64,000 nt of DNA, from NCBI RefSeq assembly GCF_029024305.1, contig NZ_CP118974.1:682001-746000 (forward strand), given 5' to 3'. Source of the DNA: Mammaliicoccus vitulinus. Its GTDB lineage: Bacteria > Bacillota > Bacilli > Staphylococcales > Staphylococcaceae. The position numbers and the translations under genes were made by a program. This document shows positions 63,648 through 64,000 of the stretch, in pieces. Numbering within the stretch: the first letter of the stretch is position 1; each line of letters opens with the position of its first letter. Under the pieces are notes generated by a model. It had not been told where the DNA came from. It did not search any database and saw nothing but the letters and a program-made list of their open reading frames with translations.

Positions 63648-64000
63648 ATGAGAAGAGGAGATGTATATCTCGCAGATCTTTCACCAGTCACTGGTTCTGA
63701 ACAAGGGGGGACAAGACCAGTCGTAATTATCCAAAATGATACGGGTAACAGATATAGTCCGACTGTTATTGTAGCAGCAATTACTGGTAAGATAAATAAA
63801 GCTAAAATACCTACACACGTAGAAATTGAAGCAGCGAAATATAAACTAGATAGAGATTCAGTTATTTTGCTAGAACAAATTAGAACCATTGATAAGAAAC
63901 GTTTAAAAGAAAAATTAACATATTTATCTGATGCAAAGATGAAAGAGGTTGATACAGCTATAGCAATCAGCCTCAACCTAACTTTGCAACAAAAATTTGA
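63648..64000 (+). CDS. mazF: mRNA interferase toxin MazF (cut by window end)
   Basis: Sequence-specific endoribonuclease toxin (UACAU-type in S. aureus). 117 residues are visible; the frame is still open at the edge, with only a few residues of the usual 120 missing. [14 protein letters not shown] at the start, then [31 protein letters not shown] and [16 protein letters not shown], as in MazF. The start ATG abuts the mazE stop. Confidence 0.95.
   Translation, partial: MRRGDVYLADLSPVTGSEQGGTRPVVIIQNDTGNRYSPTVIVAAITGKINKAKIPTHVEIEAAKYKLDRDSVILLEQIRTIDKKRLKEKLTYLSDAKMKEVDTAIAISLNLTLQQKF

Overview
The window is a stretch of low-GC Firmicutes chromosome that I assign to the family Staphylococcaceae. 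The gene order is the one known from staphylococci: deoC-pdp-deoB, luxS, coaW, rpoE-pyrG-fba-murZ, rho-rpmE2-tdk-prfA-prmC, glyA-upp-mnaA, the atp operon, murA-fabZ, thiDME, cls, ddl-murF-cshA, acpS-alr-mazEF. Many proteins match Staphylococcus aureus products closely by memory (Rho, CshA, MazE, QsrR, Sua5). A Spo0F-like orphan receiver between pyrG and fba, and a SceD protein carrying LysM domains, suggest a member of the Mammaliicoccus (former S. sciuri group) or Macrococcus side rather than S. aureus itself. That species-level statement is inference. No tRNA, rRNA, transposase, prophage or CRISPR array was seen.

Layout. 1-4.1 kb: deoxynucleoside catabolism (3' end of a SorC-type deoR, deoC, pdp, deoB and a coupled DoxX-like membrane protein). 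4.2-7.9 kb: luxS on the minus strand, a GrpB-family protein, then a SAM-I riboswitch controlling an M20 hydrolase and an ATP-grasp ligase of the LdmS type. 8.0-12.6 kb: accessory block with a DUF2750-like protein and a six-gene cassette (secreted polypeptide, three membrane proteins, ABC ATPase, membrane-anchored protein) that is a candidate bacteriocin or peptide export and immunity system. 12.7-14.9 kb: minus-strand coaW, pentapeptide-repeat protein and TrmB-like regulator. 15.1-24.5 kb: GNAT protein, rpoE, pyrG with its CTP-sensing attenuator, a 41-bp tandem repeat array and a structured intergenic element, DUF2529, Spo0F-like receiver, fba, murZ, qsrR with a recognisable operator, and an aldehyde dehydrogenase.

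24.7-34.7 kb: rho, rpmE2, tdk, prfA, prmC, a DnaA-box cluster, sua5, an arginine-phosphatase-like protein, rpiB, ywlG, glyA, upp, mnaA. 34.7-41.7 kb: complete F1Fo ATP synthase operon atpIBEFHAGDC. 41.7-46.6 kb: ywzB, murA, epuA, fabZ, ywpF, a second ssb, and a LysM-SceD wall hydrolase behind a WalR-type box. 46.7-50.1 kb: TPP riboswitch, thiD-thiM-thiE, and the lipoprotein insertase YidC. 50.2-54.3 kb: HD phosphohydrolase, cls, an orphan copZ, a 44-residue ORF and rodA. 54.4-64.0 kb: ddl-murF-hydrolase, cshA, three PH-domain membrane proteins, acpS, alr, mazE and mazF, the last cut by the window end.

The window is mostly housekeeping: nucleotide salvage and CTP synthesis, cell-wall precursor synthesis (murZ, murA, mnaA, ddl, murF, alr, rodA, sceD), energy (fba, atp), translation (prfA, prmC, sua5, rpmE2) and cofactors (thi, coaW, acpS). 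RNA-level control is readable at several points: SAM-I and TPP riboswitches, and the pyrG reiterative-transcription attenuator. The less explained parts are the export cassette at 8.8-12.6 kb, the repeat region at 18.5-19.1 kb and the dyads upstream of the atp operon.
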